This document shows, one piece after another, positions 46,287 to 56,547 of a stretch of DNA of 64,000 nucleotides. Source of the DNA: Pseudoxanthomonas indica (GTDB taxonomy: Bacteria; Pseudomonadota; Gammaproteobacteria; Xanthomonadales; Xanthomonadaceae); the NCBI RefSeq assembly GCF_900167565.1, contig NZ_FUZV01000001.1, positions 620,001 through 684,000 of the forward strand. Reading direction: 5' to 3'. Each line of letters opens with the position of its first letter. Position 1 is the first letter of the stretch. The notes under the pieces are model-generated. The model searched no databases. It was not told where the DNA came from and saw only the letters and a program-made list of their open reading frames with translations. The position numbers were made by a program, and so were the translations under genes.

Positions 46287-46959
46287 CCCAAGCGTCCGGG
46301 CGACCCGTCGTGAAGTACAGCCGTTCGTCCGCTATGTAGGCGGCCACGGCCGCAGGCAGCAAGTCCCGCCAGGGCTGGCCGGTGGCGATGCGCTGGCGCA
46401 GGTCGCTGGCCGATTCGGGCTGCAGCGGCTGGTGCAGGCGATAGACGCGGCCGGCGGGCGTTGCGGCCAGCACCTCGGGGTGGTCGACCCAGCGATCCCG
46501 CAGCTCGATGCCCAGCTCGCTCGCCAGCGCGCCATCCAGCGGGCTGCCGGGGCGCTCCGCCACCACGAAATGGGCCAGCGTGAACAATCTGCGCCAGGCC
46601 TTCCAGGTGGGCAGCGACACCAGGCTGTCGGCCCCGACCAGCAGCGCGATCGGCGCGTCGGCGCCGAGTTCGCCACGCAATTCGTGAAGCGTATCCACGC
46701 TGTAGGAACGCGCGTGTGGCTGGCGCTGCGCGCGCTCCAGTTCACGCCTGTCCACCTGCAGGCCCGGCTGGCCTGCCACCGCCAGTTCCAGCATCCGCGC
46801 GCGTTGCCCGGCGTTGGCGCCAGGCGGCGGGCGATGCGGGGGATCGGCGGCGGGCATCAGGCGCACCGGCGCATCCAGTTCATCGCGGGCCGCGCGGGCG
46901 ATGGCCAGATGGCCGTTGTGGACCGGGTCGAAGGTGCCGCCGTAATACAGGTTGAGCAT
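46282..46959 (-). CDS. nadD: Nicotinate-nucleotide adenylyltransferase
   Basis: Joins ATP and nicotinate mononucleotide to make deamido-NAD. The N-terminal LYYGGTFDPVHNGHLAIARAA holds the nucleotidyltransferase (H/T)xGH motif; the C-terminal SASDLRQRIATGQPWRDLLP corresponds to the SxTxxR-type signature. The start is ATG at 46959, giving 225 residues; longer frames run through holA. It begins four bases after the holA stop. Confidence 0.96.
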   Translation of the reverse strand: MLNLYYGGTFDPVHNGHLAIARAARDELDAPVRLMPAADPPHRPPPGANAGQRARMLELAVAGQPGLQVDRRELERAQRQPHARSYSVDTLHELRGELGADAPIALLVGADSLVSLPTWKAWRRLFTLAHFVVAERPGSPLDGALASELGIELRDRWVDHPEVLAATPAGRVYRLHQPLQPESASDLRQRIATGQPWRDLLPAAVAAYIADERLYFTTGRPDAWV

Positions 46960-46963
46960 GCGC

Positions 46964-47995
46964 TCAGGCCACGAGCAGGCGTACCGCACGCGCTTCGGCA
47001 ATCGCCAGCAACAGGCGCTCCAGCGCAACCCAGGCATCGCCGGCGGCGCGCCCCTTGGCGATGCGGTCGATGCGCGAGGCTTCGACCACGAAACGCTCCC
47101 AGCGCTGCGCCGAGGCATGCCGCTGCAGCGCGCGCTTGAAGGGCGCCTGCTTGGAATCCCAGATGCCCTGCGCCTTCATTTCAGCGGCCAGGTTGCCGCC
47201 TTGCGCCTGCACCCGCGCCAGCGCGGCAGTACGCAGCAGTTCCTTGACGATCATCGGCATCAGCCCGGCCACCACGTCGCCTTCGGCGCGCAGTCCGGCC
47301 AGCATGCGCGAGACCTGCGGCCCCTGCCCGGCCAGCATCGCGTCGGTCAGGCGAAACACGTCGTAACGCGCCGCGTCGGCCACCAGCGATTCCATCTGCG
47401 CGGCGGTGAGCGTCTGGCCTTCGGCCAGCAGGGCGAGCTTGTCGATTTCCTGCGCCGCCGCCAGCAGGTTGCCATCCACGCGTTCGGCCAGCGCCTGCAC
47501 GGCATCGCGTTCGGCGCGCACACCACGGGTGCGCAGCCGGCTCTCAATCCAGCCCGGCAGCTCATGCGGCTTGACGGCCCAGGCCACGGCGATCACCCCG
47601 GCCTGCGCAATGGCGTCGGCCCACTTGCCGTGGTGCGCCTTGCTCCACTCGCCGGCGGTGATCAGCAACACGACATCGGCCGGCGGATTGGCGCAGAAAC
47701 GACTGATGACCTCGGCGCCGTCCTTGCCCGGCTTGCCAGACGGCAGGCGCACTTCGATCAGGCGCTGTGCGCTGAACAAGCTGGGCGCATTGAAGCTGGC
47801 GTCGAGCTGGTGCCAGTCGAAATCGCGGCCGTCGGCGTCGAATACCTCGCGCTCGCCGATGCCCTGCGCGCGCGCCTGCTGGCGCACCGCGTCGGCGGCT
47901 TCCAGCACGCGCAGCGTTTCCGGTCCGGCGATCAGGTACACCGGCCGCAGCGGCTCACCGCTGCGCGAGGCCAGCGCTTCCGGCTTAAGTTCCAT
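46964..47995 (-). CDS. holA: DNA polymerase III subunit delta
   Basis: Clamp-loader delta subunit that opens the beta clamp. The 343-residue protein begins MELKPEALASRSGEPLRPVYLIAGPETLRVLEAADAVR, and the conserved region SLFSAQRLIEVRLPSGKPGKDGAEVI follows, with the helical collar domain at the C terminus. Delta lacks a Walker A motif, as here. The start is ATG at 47995, overlapping the lptE 3' end by 11 bases. Order leuS-lptE-holA-nadD is conserved. Confidence 0.94.
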   Translation of the reverse strand: MELKPEALASRSGEPLRPVYLIAGPETLRVLEAADAVRQQARAQGIGEREVFDADGRDFDWHQLDASFNAPSLFSAQRLIEVRLPSGKPGKDGAEVISRFCANPPADVVLLITAGEWSKAHHGKWADAIAQAGVIAVAWAVKPHELPGWIESRLRTRGVRAERDAVQALAERVDGNLLAAAQEIDKLALLAEGQTLTAAQMESLVADAARYDVFRLTDAMLAGQGPQVSRMLAGLRAEGDVVAGLMPMIVKELLRTAALARVQAQGGNLAAEMKAQGIWDSKQAPFKRALQRHASAQRWERFVVEASRIDRIAKGRAAGDAWVALERLLLAIAEARAVRLLVA

Positions 47996-48653
47996 CAGCA
48001 GGCGTCGTCGGTTCGACCGGCGTGCTCCTTTCCACCGGCGTTGCAGCTGGCTCCGGCGTTGCGGCATCGGCCGGCGGCGGAACGTCGGCAGGCGCGCTGC
48101 CTTCGAGCGGCACGGCGCCATCGGCTGGCTCGGCCACGGGCGGCACCACCAGCGAACGAGTACGCAATACGCCATCGATGCGACGCAGGATGGACGCGGC
48201 CATTTCGCGGCGCAGTTCATCGGCCAGGATTTCGCGCTCGGTGCTGGTGCCGGTGGCGTTCTGCGGCGGCGACACGTAATCGCGCGACAGTTCGACCACC
48301 TGCTGCGGCACCAGGACCGTACCATCGGCCGTCTGGAAGACGAAGATCGCCGCATAGCGCAGGCTGTATTCCTGCGCACGACCCAGCTCGTCGATGGCGA
48401 TGGGCTGATCGCCCCAGCGTTCGGACACGATGCGCAGCGTGGCCACGTCCTTGCTGCCTTCCGGGGCGATCTGCGCGCCCGAACTCTGCAGGCCGCGCTC
48501 GACCGGCTGGGTCAGCTGGCTGTAGCGCACGTTGGACACCACCAGCACCGGGCCCAGCCCTTCCGGCAGGGCGATCTGGTTGCGCAGGTGGAAGCCGCAA
48601 CCGGCCAGGGAGAGGATCAGCGCGGCGGCGGCAAACAGGCGGATTCGGGTCAT
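47985..48653 (-). CDS. lptE: LPS-assembly lipoprotein LptE
   Basis: Plugs the LptD barrel that places LPS in the outer leaflet. Lipobox LSLAGC with the lipidated cysteine at residue 19, followed by GFHLRNQIALPEGLGPVLV, typical of LptE. The 222-residue protein has an unusual low-complexity tail of about 50 residues rich in proline, alanine and threonine (from PPVAEPADG onward), longer than in the E. coli protein. It ends 11 bases inside holA. Confidence 0.9.
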   Translation of the reverse strand: MTRIRLFAAAALILSLAGCGFHLRNQIALPEGLGPVLVVSNVRYSQLTQPVERGLQSSGAQIAPEGSKDVATLRIVSERWGDQPIAIDELGRAQEYSLRYAAIFVFQTADGTVLVPQQVVELSRDYVSPPQNATGTSTEREILADELRREMAASILRRIDGVLRTRSLVVPPVAEPADGAVPLEGSAPADVPPPADAATPEPAATPVERSTPVEPTTPADGT

Positions 48654-48733
48654 GGACGAAGTCTGGACGAGGCCGACAGGGCCGGCAATAGCGTAACGCG
48701 ACTGCAGGTGAACGCTGTGCGGCGACGCGCCAC

Positions 48734-51370
<2,637 letters not shown>

Positions 51371-51484
51371 TCAGAATGAGGCGACGGCAAAGCGCACAAG
51401 GGTACCGCAGCGCAGCAGGCCACTCCACTTCCGTCGGCTGTCGCCCGCGCGCGCCACACCTCGGTGGCCCGCCCGGCGTGAGAG

Positions 51485-52105
51485 TTATTGCGAGGAAACG
51501 CGCCCCGCCACGGCGTTCCAGCCACTGCGCCCGGCCAGGATCAACCAGCCCCACCACACGGCCAGCGACAGCCGCTGCGCCAGGCCCGCCGGCAGCAACG
51601 CCACGCCCACCATCACCAGCAGCAACAACAACAGCGGCGCCCACACCGAAACCCGGGCCAGTCCCCGCCATGCCAGCTGACCGCGCAGGCCCCAGGCCAG
51701 CAACCAGGCACCCGGGCAGAACGCCACCCACCACAGCATCCAGGCCGTGGCGTGCCAGCTGCTGGCGCGGTTATGCAGATCGGTGGGGTCCATCGGCAAC
51801 AGGCCCATGGCCACGAAGCCCAGGCAGGACAGCAGCACCAGCTGCGCGCCGATGCGCAGCGGCCAGCCCGCCTGCGCGGGCAGGCGCTGGCGCAATTGCA
51901 TCATCGCCATCGCCGCCATCAGGCCCGGCCACATCAAGCCGAGCAGGTTGAAGGCGTTGGCCTGCGGCACCTCGCGCGCGCCGAGCGCGTCAAAGGGAAA
52001 GTGCAGATGCGAGTAACCCGGCCACATCGCGGCAAACGCGAGCACCGCCACGGTGAAGATCAGCGCGCCCAACAACGCCGTATGGCGCAACACCCACGTA
52101 CTCAT
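51485..52105 (-). CDS. DUF998-like membrane protein
   Basis: The 206-residue integral membrane protein has about six hydrophobic segments. The pattern FNLLGLMWPGLMAAMAM, LSCLGFVAMGLLPMDPTDLHNRASSWHATAWMLWW matches DUF998-type proteins, where a PxD/H pair lies at a membrane edge. Function unknown. Its ATG at 52105 overlaps the stop of the regulator gene as ATGA, so it is the third gene of a coupled operon with the regulator and the 52311-52928 membrane protein. Confidence 0.75.
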   Translation of the reverse strand: MSTWVLRHTALLGALIFTVAVLAFAAMWPGYSHLHFPFDALGAREVPQANAFNLLGLMWPGLMAAMAMMQLRQRLPAQAGWPLRIGAQLVLLSCLGFVAMGLLPMDPTDLHNRASSWHATAWMLWWVAFCPGAWLLAWGLRGQLAWRGLARVSVWAPLLLLLLVMVGVALLPAGLAQRLSLAVWWGWLILAGRSGWNAVAGRVSSQ

Positions 52106-52314
52106 TCCGGCCAACGGAACACCTCTTCAACGCCCAGGTTGAACGCCCGCGCGATGCGGAACGCCAGTTCAAGCGAGGGCGCATAGCGCCCTGCTTCCAG
52201 CGCAATGATAGTTTGTCGGGTCACGCCGCAGGCATCGGCCAGCGCCTGCTGGGTCATGTCGCCCTGCTGCTGGCGCAAACGACGGATGTCATTGGCAATG
52301 GGCGTGCCGGTCAT
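52102..52314 (-). CDS. XRE/Cro-type helix-turn-helix regulator
   Basis: The 70-residue single-domain DNA-binding protein has IRRLRQQQGDMTQQALADACGVTRQTIIALEAGRYAPSLELAFRIARAFNLGVEEVFRW, which is the compact family found beside membrane proteins of unknown function. The recognition helix is in VTRQTIIALEAG. Both of its ends overlap neighbours as ATGA (52314/52311 and 52105/52102), so it is made together with two membrane proteins. It is the obvious candidate for binding the two dyads in the operon promoter. Confidence 0.92.
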   Translation of the reverse strand: MTGTPIANDIRRLRQQQGDMTQQALADACGVTRQTIIALEAGRYAPSLELAFRIARAFNLGVEEVFRWPE

Positions 52315-52928
52315 TGCCGGTCGCGCCAGTACTGCCCGGCGATGGCGGCATATTCCACCAGCCAGCCCAGCATCAGGCCGAAGATCAGCAGGTTGGCCAG
52401 GAAGAACGGCGTGGCCCATATCAGGCGATCCTGCGGGGAAAAGCCCAGCGTCAGCGCCAGCGCAATGACCAGGAACACCAGCGCGCCGCGGCCCCACGCA
52501 CTGGCACGCTGCAGGATTTCGCGGTCGCGTTCGTCCTCCTGCACCTTGTCCTGCCAGCGCGACGCCAGTACCTGCCCCACTACCGCCCAGGCGATTCCGA
52601 GCGTGACCAGATTGCGCACCACCACCCGCGCATCGATGTTGTCACTGTCGAACAACGGCAACTTGGCGAAGAAATAGATGACTGCCGCGAGCATGAAGAA
52701 CAGGCCGATCCAGGCCCGCCATTCGCCCGGCGACACCGCCTCATCCAGATCGCCACTGCGGCCATGGCCCAGTTGGTACAACGAAATCCAGGCCACGCTG
52801 ATCAACGCCACCGCCCCCACCTGCCCCAGGTCGAAACCCAGTAGTTGGCCGCTGCCGGCAATCATCAGCCACAGGGCAGCGGCGGCCGCGAACAACAAGG
52901 CAATCGGGCGCACGGGCACGCGTTTCAT
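52311..52928 (-). CDS. Membrane protein of an HTH-linked operon
   Basis: The 205-residue inner-membrane protein has about six hydrophobic segments arranged as two, two and two: residues ~8-50, ~75-125 and the C-terminal pair ending GLMLGWLVEYAAIAGQYWRDRQ. A charged cytoplasmic loop (SRWQDKVQEDERDREILQRASAWGR) lies in the middle and resembles the DUF2178-type pattern, but the assignment is uncertain. First gene of the operon, translated from ATG at 52928; its stop overlaps the regulator start as ATGA. Confidence 0.75.
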   Translation of the reverse strand: MKRVPVRPIALLFAAAAALWLMIAGSGQLLGFDLGQVGAVALISVAWISLYQLGHGRSGDLDEAVSPGEWRAWIGLFFMLAAVIYFFAKLPLFDSDNIDARVVVRNLVTLGIAWAVVGQVLASRWQDKVQEDERDREILQRASAWGRGALVFLVIALALTLGFSPQDRLIWATPFFLANLLIFGLMLGWLVEYAAIAGQYWRDRQ

Positions 52929-52949
52929 GATGGGCGGTCCACTGGGTCG

Positions 52950-52969
52950 ATGTAACATTTACCTTACAT
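52950..52969. promoter_or_regulatory. 20-bp dyad operator A (ATGTAA-N8-TTACAT)
   Basis: A perfect 6+6 palindrome, ATGTAA-N8-TTACAT, covering the predicted -10 element of the minus-strand operon. The inner eight bases include a further GTAA-N3-TTAC palindrome (52952-52962). A matching dyad lies 35 bp away. Confidence 0.65.
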
Positions 52970-52991
52970 CAGCGACCCCGGGGAATGTCAA
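52963..52991 (-). promoter_or_regulatory. Promoter of the regulator/membrane-protein operon
   Basis: A perfect TTGACA (-35, 52991 to 52986) and TGTAAG (-10, 52968 to 52963) with a 17-bp spacer. Each hexamer lies inside one of the two dyads, so binding there would exclude RNA polymerase. Confidence 0.6.
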
Positions 52992-53004
52992 GTAAACATT
53001 ACAT
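52985..53004. promoter_or_regulatory. 20-bp dyad operator B (ATGTCA-N8-TTACAT)
   Basis: Same architecture as operator A with one mismatch in the left arm (ATGTCA instead of ATGTAA) and an inner GTAA-N3-TTAC (52992-53002). It covers the -35 hexamer. Centres of A and B are 35 bp apart. Confidence 0.6.
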
Positions 53005-53063
53005 TGGCTTGTATCCTGCCGCGTCGGCACCATCTTCCAGCCAGCTGACCTTCCAGGAATCCC

Positions 53064-53921
53064 ATGAGCCAGATGCCCCACGTGTTCGATGCCACCACCG
53101 AGACCTTTGAAGCCGACGTCCTGCAGAAATCGCTGGACGTGCCGGTGCTGGTGGATTTCTGGGCCACGTGGTGCGGCCCCTGCAAGACGCTGGGTCCCAT
53201 CCTGGAAAAGCTGGCCGGCGAGTACAACGGCGCGTTCCAACTGGCCAAGGTCGACGTGGACAAGGAACAGCAGATCGCGGCGGCGTTCCAGATCCGCTCG
53301 GTGCCGACCGTGTTCCTGGTCAAGGGTGGCCAGCTGGTCGACGGCTTTCCCGGCGCATTGCCGGAAGGCCAGTTGCGCGAGTTTCTGAAGCAGCACGGCA
53401 TCGAGCCCGCGCAAGCCGTGGAAGCCGAGGCCGCGCCGGCAGCGGTGGTCGATCCGCATTCCGCGGTCATCGCCGCGCGCAAGGCGGTGGAACTTGAACC
53501 CGACAAGGAAGAATTGAAGCTGGATCTGGCGTTGGCGCTGCTGAAAGTGGGCGGCGCCAAGGAAGCCGAAGCCCTGCTCGACGCCCTGCCCGCCAACCTG
53601 GCCACCGATGATCGCGCCGTGCGCGCCCGCGCGCGCCTGGGCTTTGTCGCAGCGTTGGCCGACGCTCCGCCGCAGGAAGTGCTGGAAGCCGCCATCGCCG
53701 CCGATGCCGGCGATCTGCGTGCACGCCACCTGCGCGGCGTGCATCACCTGATTGCCGGCGAAGACGAAGCCGCGCTGGCCCAGTTCCTGGAAATCCTGCG
53801 CCGCGACCGTGCCTATCAGGACGGGCTGGCGAAGAAATCGCTGATCGACGCCTTCCGCGTGATCGAGGACGAAGATCTGGTCGGGCACTATCGCCGCAAG
53901 ATGTCGTCCCTGCTGTTCTGA
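53064..53921 (+). CDS. cnoX: Thioredoxin-TPR co-chaperone (CnoX/YbbN-like)
   Basis: The 285-residue protein is a thioredoxin domain (residues 1-110) fused to a TPR-like helical domain (about 130-285). The active site is WCGPC, C37-G-P-C40, so it should be redox-active, unlike E. coli CnoX, whose motif is SxxC. Relatives are redox-regulated holdases that pass substrates to GroEL/DnaK. AGGA six bases upstream supports the start. It is divergent from the regulator operon. Confidence 0.88.
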   Translation: MSQMPHVFDATTETFEADVLQKSLDVPVLVDFWATWCGPCKTLGPILEKLAGEYNGAFQLAKVDVDKEQQIAAAFQIRSVPTVFLVKGGQLVDGFPGALPEGQLREFLKQHGIEPAQAVEAEAAPAAVVDPHSAVIAARKAVELEPDKEELKLDLALALLKVGGAKEAEALLDALPANLATDDRAVRARARLGFVAALADAPPQEVLEAAIAADAGDLRARHLRGVHHLIAGEDEAALAQFLEILRRDRAYQDGLAKKSLIDAFRVIEDEDLVGHYRRKMSSLLF

Positions 53922-53985
53922 AGCTTCTCCATACCGACAGGTATGGTAGCCTGCGGACCTTCCCCCGAAGGTCCGCCGTCGCCGC

Positions 53986-54453
53986 ATGAAGGCTTCTGTT
54001 CTTCGCCACATCTTCAATCTCTGGCCGCCCTTCCTGGCCAGCGGCATCCACGTCACCCACATGAGCGCCGACTGGCGCCACGCACGCGTCGAACTGCGCA
54101 TGCGCCCGTGGAATCGCAACTACGTGGGCACGCATTTCGGCGGCAACCTGTTTTCGATGACCGATCCGTTCTGGATGATCCTGCTCAAGGAAAGCCTGGG
54201 CGGCGACTACTTCGTCTGGGACAAGGCCGGCGAGATCGAGTTCGTCAAACCCGGCCAGGGCCGGGTCAGCGCGGAATTCCGCGTGCAGGAAGACCTGCTC
54301 GATGCGTTGCGCCAAGCCACCGCCAACGGCGAAAAGCATCTGCATTGGCTACCGGTGGATGTGATCGACGCCCAAGGCGAAGTGGTGGCGCGCGTACGCA
54401 AACAGATCTACGTTCGGCTCAAGCCGCGCGCGCGCCGCGCCGGGCAGGCGTGA
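53986..54453 (+). CDS. DUF4442 hotdog-fold protein
   Basis: The 155-residue protein belongs to the thioesterase-like DUF4442 family: the conserved RNYVGTHFGGNLFSMTDPFWMILL resembles the substrate-binding helix of hotdog thioesterases, and KPGQGRVSAEFRV follows. The substrate is unknown; acyl-CoA thioesters are the usual suggestion. It lies 64 bp downstream of the CnoX-like gene, the gap containing two small hairpins. Confidence 0.85.
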   Translation: MKASVLRHIFNLWPPFLASGIHVTHMSADWRHARVELRMRPWNRNYVGTHFGGNLFSMTDPFWMILLKESLGGDYFVWDKAGEIEFVKPGQGRVSAEFRVQEDLLDALRQATANGEKHLHWLPVDVIDAQGEVVARVRKQIYVRLKPRARRAGQA

Positions 54454-54521
54454 GGGCGAACCGGCCTTGAGCGGCGACCGTGCTTGCTGCAGTCAATCGC
54501 ACGCAAAAGGGTAATCGACCC

Positions 54522-54527
54522 TACAAT
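54522..54527 (+). promoter_or_regulatory. -10-like TACAAT six bases upstream of the DUF502 gene
   Basis: TACAAT plus six bases precedes the ATG at 54534, the same arrangement as upstream of lpxD, and there is no Shine-Dalgarno. A leaderless transcript is likely if this is the -10. Confidence 0.45.
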
Positions 54528-54533
54528 AGTGGC

Positions 54534-55199
54534 ATGCCCCCCGAAGCCCCCCGCCCCTCGCTGCAACGCCTGTTCCTGACCGGTCTGCTGACCCTGCTGC
54601 CCATCTGGTTGACCTGGGTGGTGGTGAAGTTCGTCTTCGTGCTGTTGTCCGACATCAGCAAGCCGTTCGTGGGTCCGGCCTCGCACCAGATCGCCGCTTC
54701 CTTTCCGCAGGCGCTGGGTTGGTTCAATGCCGCGTGGGTGCAGAACACGTTTGCCTTGATCGCCACGCTGCTGGCGATCCTGGCGGTAGGCTGGCTGGCG
54801 CGCCGCGTGATCGGACAACAACTGCTGCGCTGGTTCGAGATCCTGATCCAGCGCATTCCGCTCGCCAGCACCATTTACAACAGCGCGCGCCAGTTGCTGG
54901 ATATCCTGCAGACCAAACCGGGCAGCACCCAGCGCGTGGTGTTGATTGATTTCCCCCACCGCGACATGAAGTCCGTGGGCTTGGTCACGCGCGTGATCCT
55001 GGAAGAAGGCACCGGCCGCGAACTGGCCGCGGTGTATGTGCCCACCACGCCCAATCCCACCTCGGGTTATCTGGAAATCGTGCCGGTGGAACTGCTCACG
55101 CCGACCGACTGGAGCGTGGATCAGGCGATGAGTTTCATCATCTCCGGGGGCGCTGTGTCACCCGCGTCGATGCCGTTTACGCGCACGGCAGACAAGTAA
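54534..55199 (+). CDS. DUF502 family membrane protein
   Basis: The 221-residue protein starts with two membrane segments (LQRLFLTGLLTLLPIWLTWVVVKFVF and NTFALIATLLAILAVGWLARRVIGQ), followed by the DUF502 signature IPLASTIYNSARQLLDILQTK and GLVTRVILEEGTGRELAAVYVPTTPNPTSGYLEIVP. Function unknown. The ATG at 54534 is preferred to the GTG at 54480 because the extra 18 residues are unconserved-looking and a -10-like element overlaps them. Confidence 0.88.
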   Translation: MPPEAPRPSLQRLFLTGLLTLLPIWLTWVVVKFVFVLLSDISKPFVGPASHQIAASFPQALGWFNAAWVQNTFALIATLLAILAVGWLARRVIGQQLLRWFEILIQRIPLASTIYNSARQLLDILQTKPGSTQRVVLIDFPHRDMKSVGLVTRVILEEGTGRELAAVYVPTTPNPTSGYLEIVPVELLTPTDWSVDQAMSFIISGGAVSPASMPFTRTADK

Positions 55200-55296
55200 G
55201 CAACGCGACGCGAGAAGATTCCCGAAGCGTTCAAGTTTCCTCTTCCCTCACATCTGGAATGTTCTGTAGGTTGAGCCGCGTCACAAGGAGTAGACG

Positions 55297-55710
55297 ATGG
55301 CTACACCCAACTACCATGCGGGCCCTGGGACGCCCCGCATTGCACGGCGCGCGAGCGCCACGAACAGCAGCAAAGGCGGCGATGCCGCCAACGAGGGAAA
55401 CATGGATACGCGCCTCACCAAACTCGAAGCCGTCTTGCCCATGTTGGCCACCAAGGCTGACCTGGAATCGCTGCGAGCCTCATTGGCCCATTCCCTGGGT
55501 GATATCAAGACCGAGTTCGAGCGCGGCCAAAAAGAAAACCGCGCCTGGATGCTCACCACCGTGCTGGCCTTGTTCCTGGGCGTGGTCACCTTGGGTACCT
55601 TTCTGTCCCGCAATCTGGACCAGCGCCTGGCTCCGTCGTCCGCCTCGGAACGTCCTGTTACGATGCCACTGACCCACGCCCCTCCCACCGAACGCTCACT
55701 GGCGCACTAG
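55297..55710 (+). CDS. Small coiled-coil, single-pass membrane protein
   Basis: The 137-residue protein has a basic, serine/glycine-rich N terminus, a heptad-like helix (MDTRLTKLEAVLPMLATKADLESLRASLAHSLGDIKTEFERGQ, about residues 36-77) and one hydrophobic segment (WMLTTVLALFLGVVTLGTFL). AAGGAG before the ATG at 55297 supports the longer start over the internal ATG at 55402. Such short coiled-coil/anchor proteins appear in proteobacteria near prophage or uncharacterised genes; the role is unknown. yhhQ begins three bases after it. Confidence 0.75.
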   Translation: MATPNYHAGPGTPRIARRASATNSSKGGDAANEGNMDTRLTKLEAVLPMLATKADLESLRASLAHSLGDIKTEFERGQKENRAWMLTTVLALFLGVVTLGTFLSRNLDQRLAPSSASERPVTMPLTHAPPTERSLAH

Positions 55711-55713
55711 CCC

Positions 55714-56490
55714 ATGACCAACGGCCGTACCCTCGACGATCGCGCGGTACGGCTCTTCATCGGATTGGCCGCATTCTTTTGTGTCAACGCGGTGCTGGCG
55801 GAGTTCATCGGGGTCAAGATTTTCGCGCTGGAAGACACGCTGGGGCTGGCGCCCTGGGAGTGGAATCTCTTCGGTCAGAATGGCTCGCTCAACTTCACCG
55901 TCGGCACGCTGCTCTGGCCGTTTGTCTTCATCCTCACCGACACGGTCAATGAGTTCTTTGGCCGACACGGCGTGCGTTTCATTTCGTGGCTGGCGGTCGC
56001 GCTGATTGTCTTTGGTTTTGTGTTCGCCTTTCTCGCCATCGCCACGGCGCCGGCGCAATGGTGGATCACGGCGGCGCAGGCCCAGGGCGTACCGGATTAC
56101 CAGGCCGCCTTCGCGGCCATCTTTGGCCAGGGCATGTGGTCCATCGTCGGCTCCATCATCGCCTTCCTGATTGGCCAGTTGATTGACGTCGCGGTCTTCT
56201 ACCGGATACGCCAGGCCACCGGCGAACGCCACGTCTGGCTACGCGCCACCGGTTCCACCGCCATCTCGCAGCTGGTGGACAGTTTCGTGGTGATCTGGAT
56301 TGCGTTTGTACTGGGTCCGCAGAAGTGGCCCACCTCGCTGTTCCTGGCAGTCAGCTCGGTCAACTACGCCTACAAGATGCTGGCGGCCGTGGCCCTGATT
56401 CCGCTGCTGTACCTCATGCGCCACCTGATTCGTCGCTACCTGGGCGAAGCCCGCGAGCGCCAGCTGCGGCAGGAAGCGGCGGCGGACTGA
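55714..56490 (+). CDS. yhhQ: Queuosine precursor transporter (VUT family)
   Basis: Membrane importer of 7-cyano-7-deazaguanine and related queuosine precursors. The 258-residue protein has six or more hydrophobic segments and the family core LWPFVFILTDTVNEFFGRHGVRF together with ATGSTAISQLVDSFVVIWIAFVLG. Larger than E. coli YhhQ by an N-terminal and a loop extension. No queuosine synthesis gene is adjacent. Confidence 0.9.
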   Translation: MTNGRTLDDRAVRLFIGLAAFFCVNAVLAEFIGVKIFALEDTLGLAPWEWNLFGQNGSLNFTVGTLLWPFVFILTDTVNEFFGRHGVRFISWLAVALIVFGFVFAFLAIATAPAQWWITAAQAQGVPDYQAAFAAIFGQGMWSIVGSIIAFLIGQLIDVAVFYRIRQATGERHVWLRATGSTAISQLVDSFVVIWIAFVLGPQKWPTSLFLAVSSVNYAYKMLAAVALIPLLYLMRHLIRRYLGEARERQLRQEAAAD

Positions 56491-56547
56491 AGCCAGCCCG
56501 GCACTTTGCCGGTATGCTCCGGCTTCCACGACGCTGGGGGGTGTTTG

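Noticed and set aside
53929-53974. Two short hairpins after the CnoX-like gene (CCATACC/GGTATGG and GGACCTT/AAGGTCC)
   Set aside because: Neither has a T-run and both lie close to the next start codon; not called as terminators.
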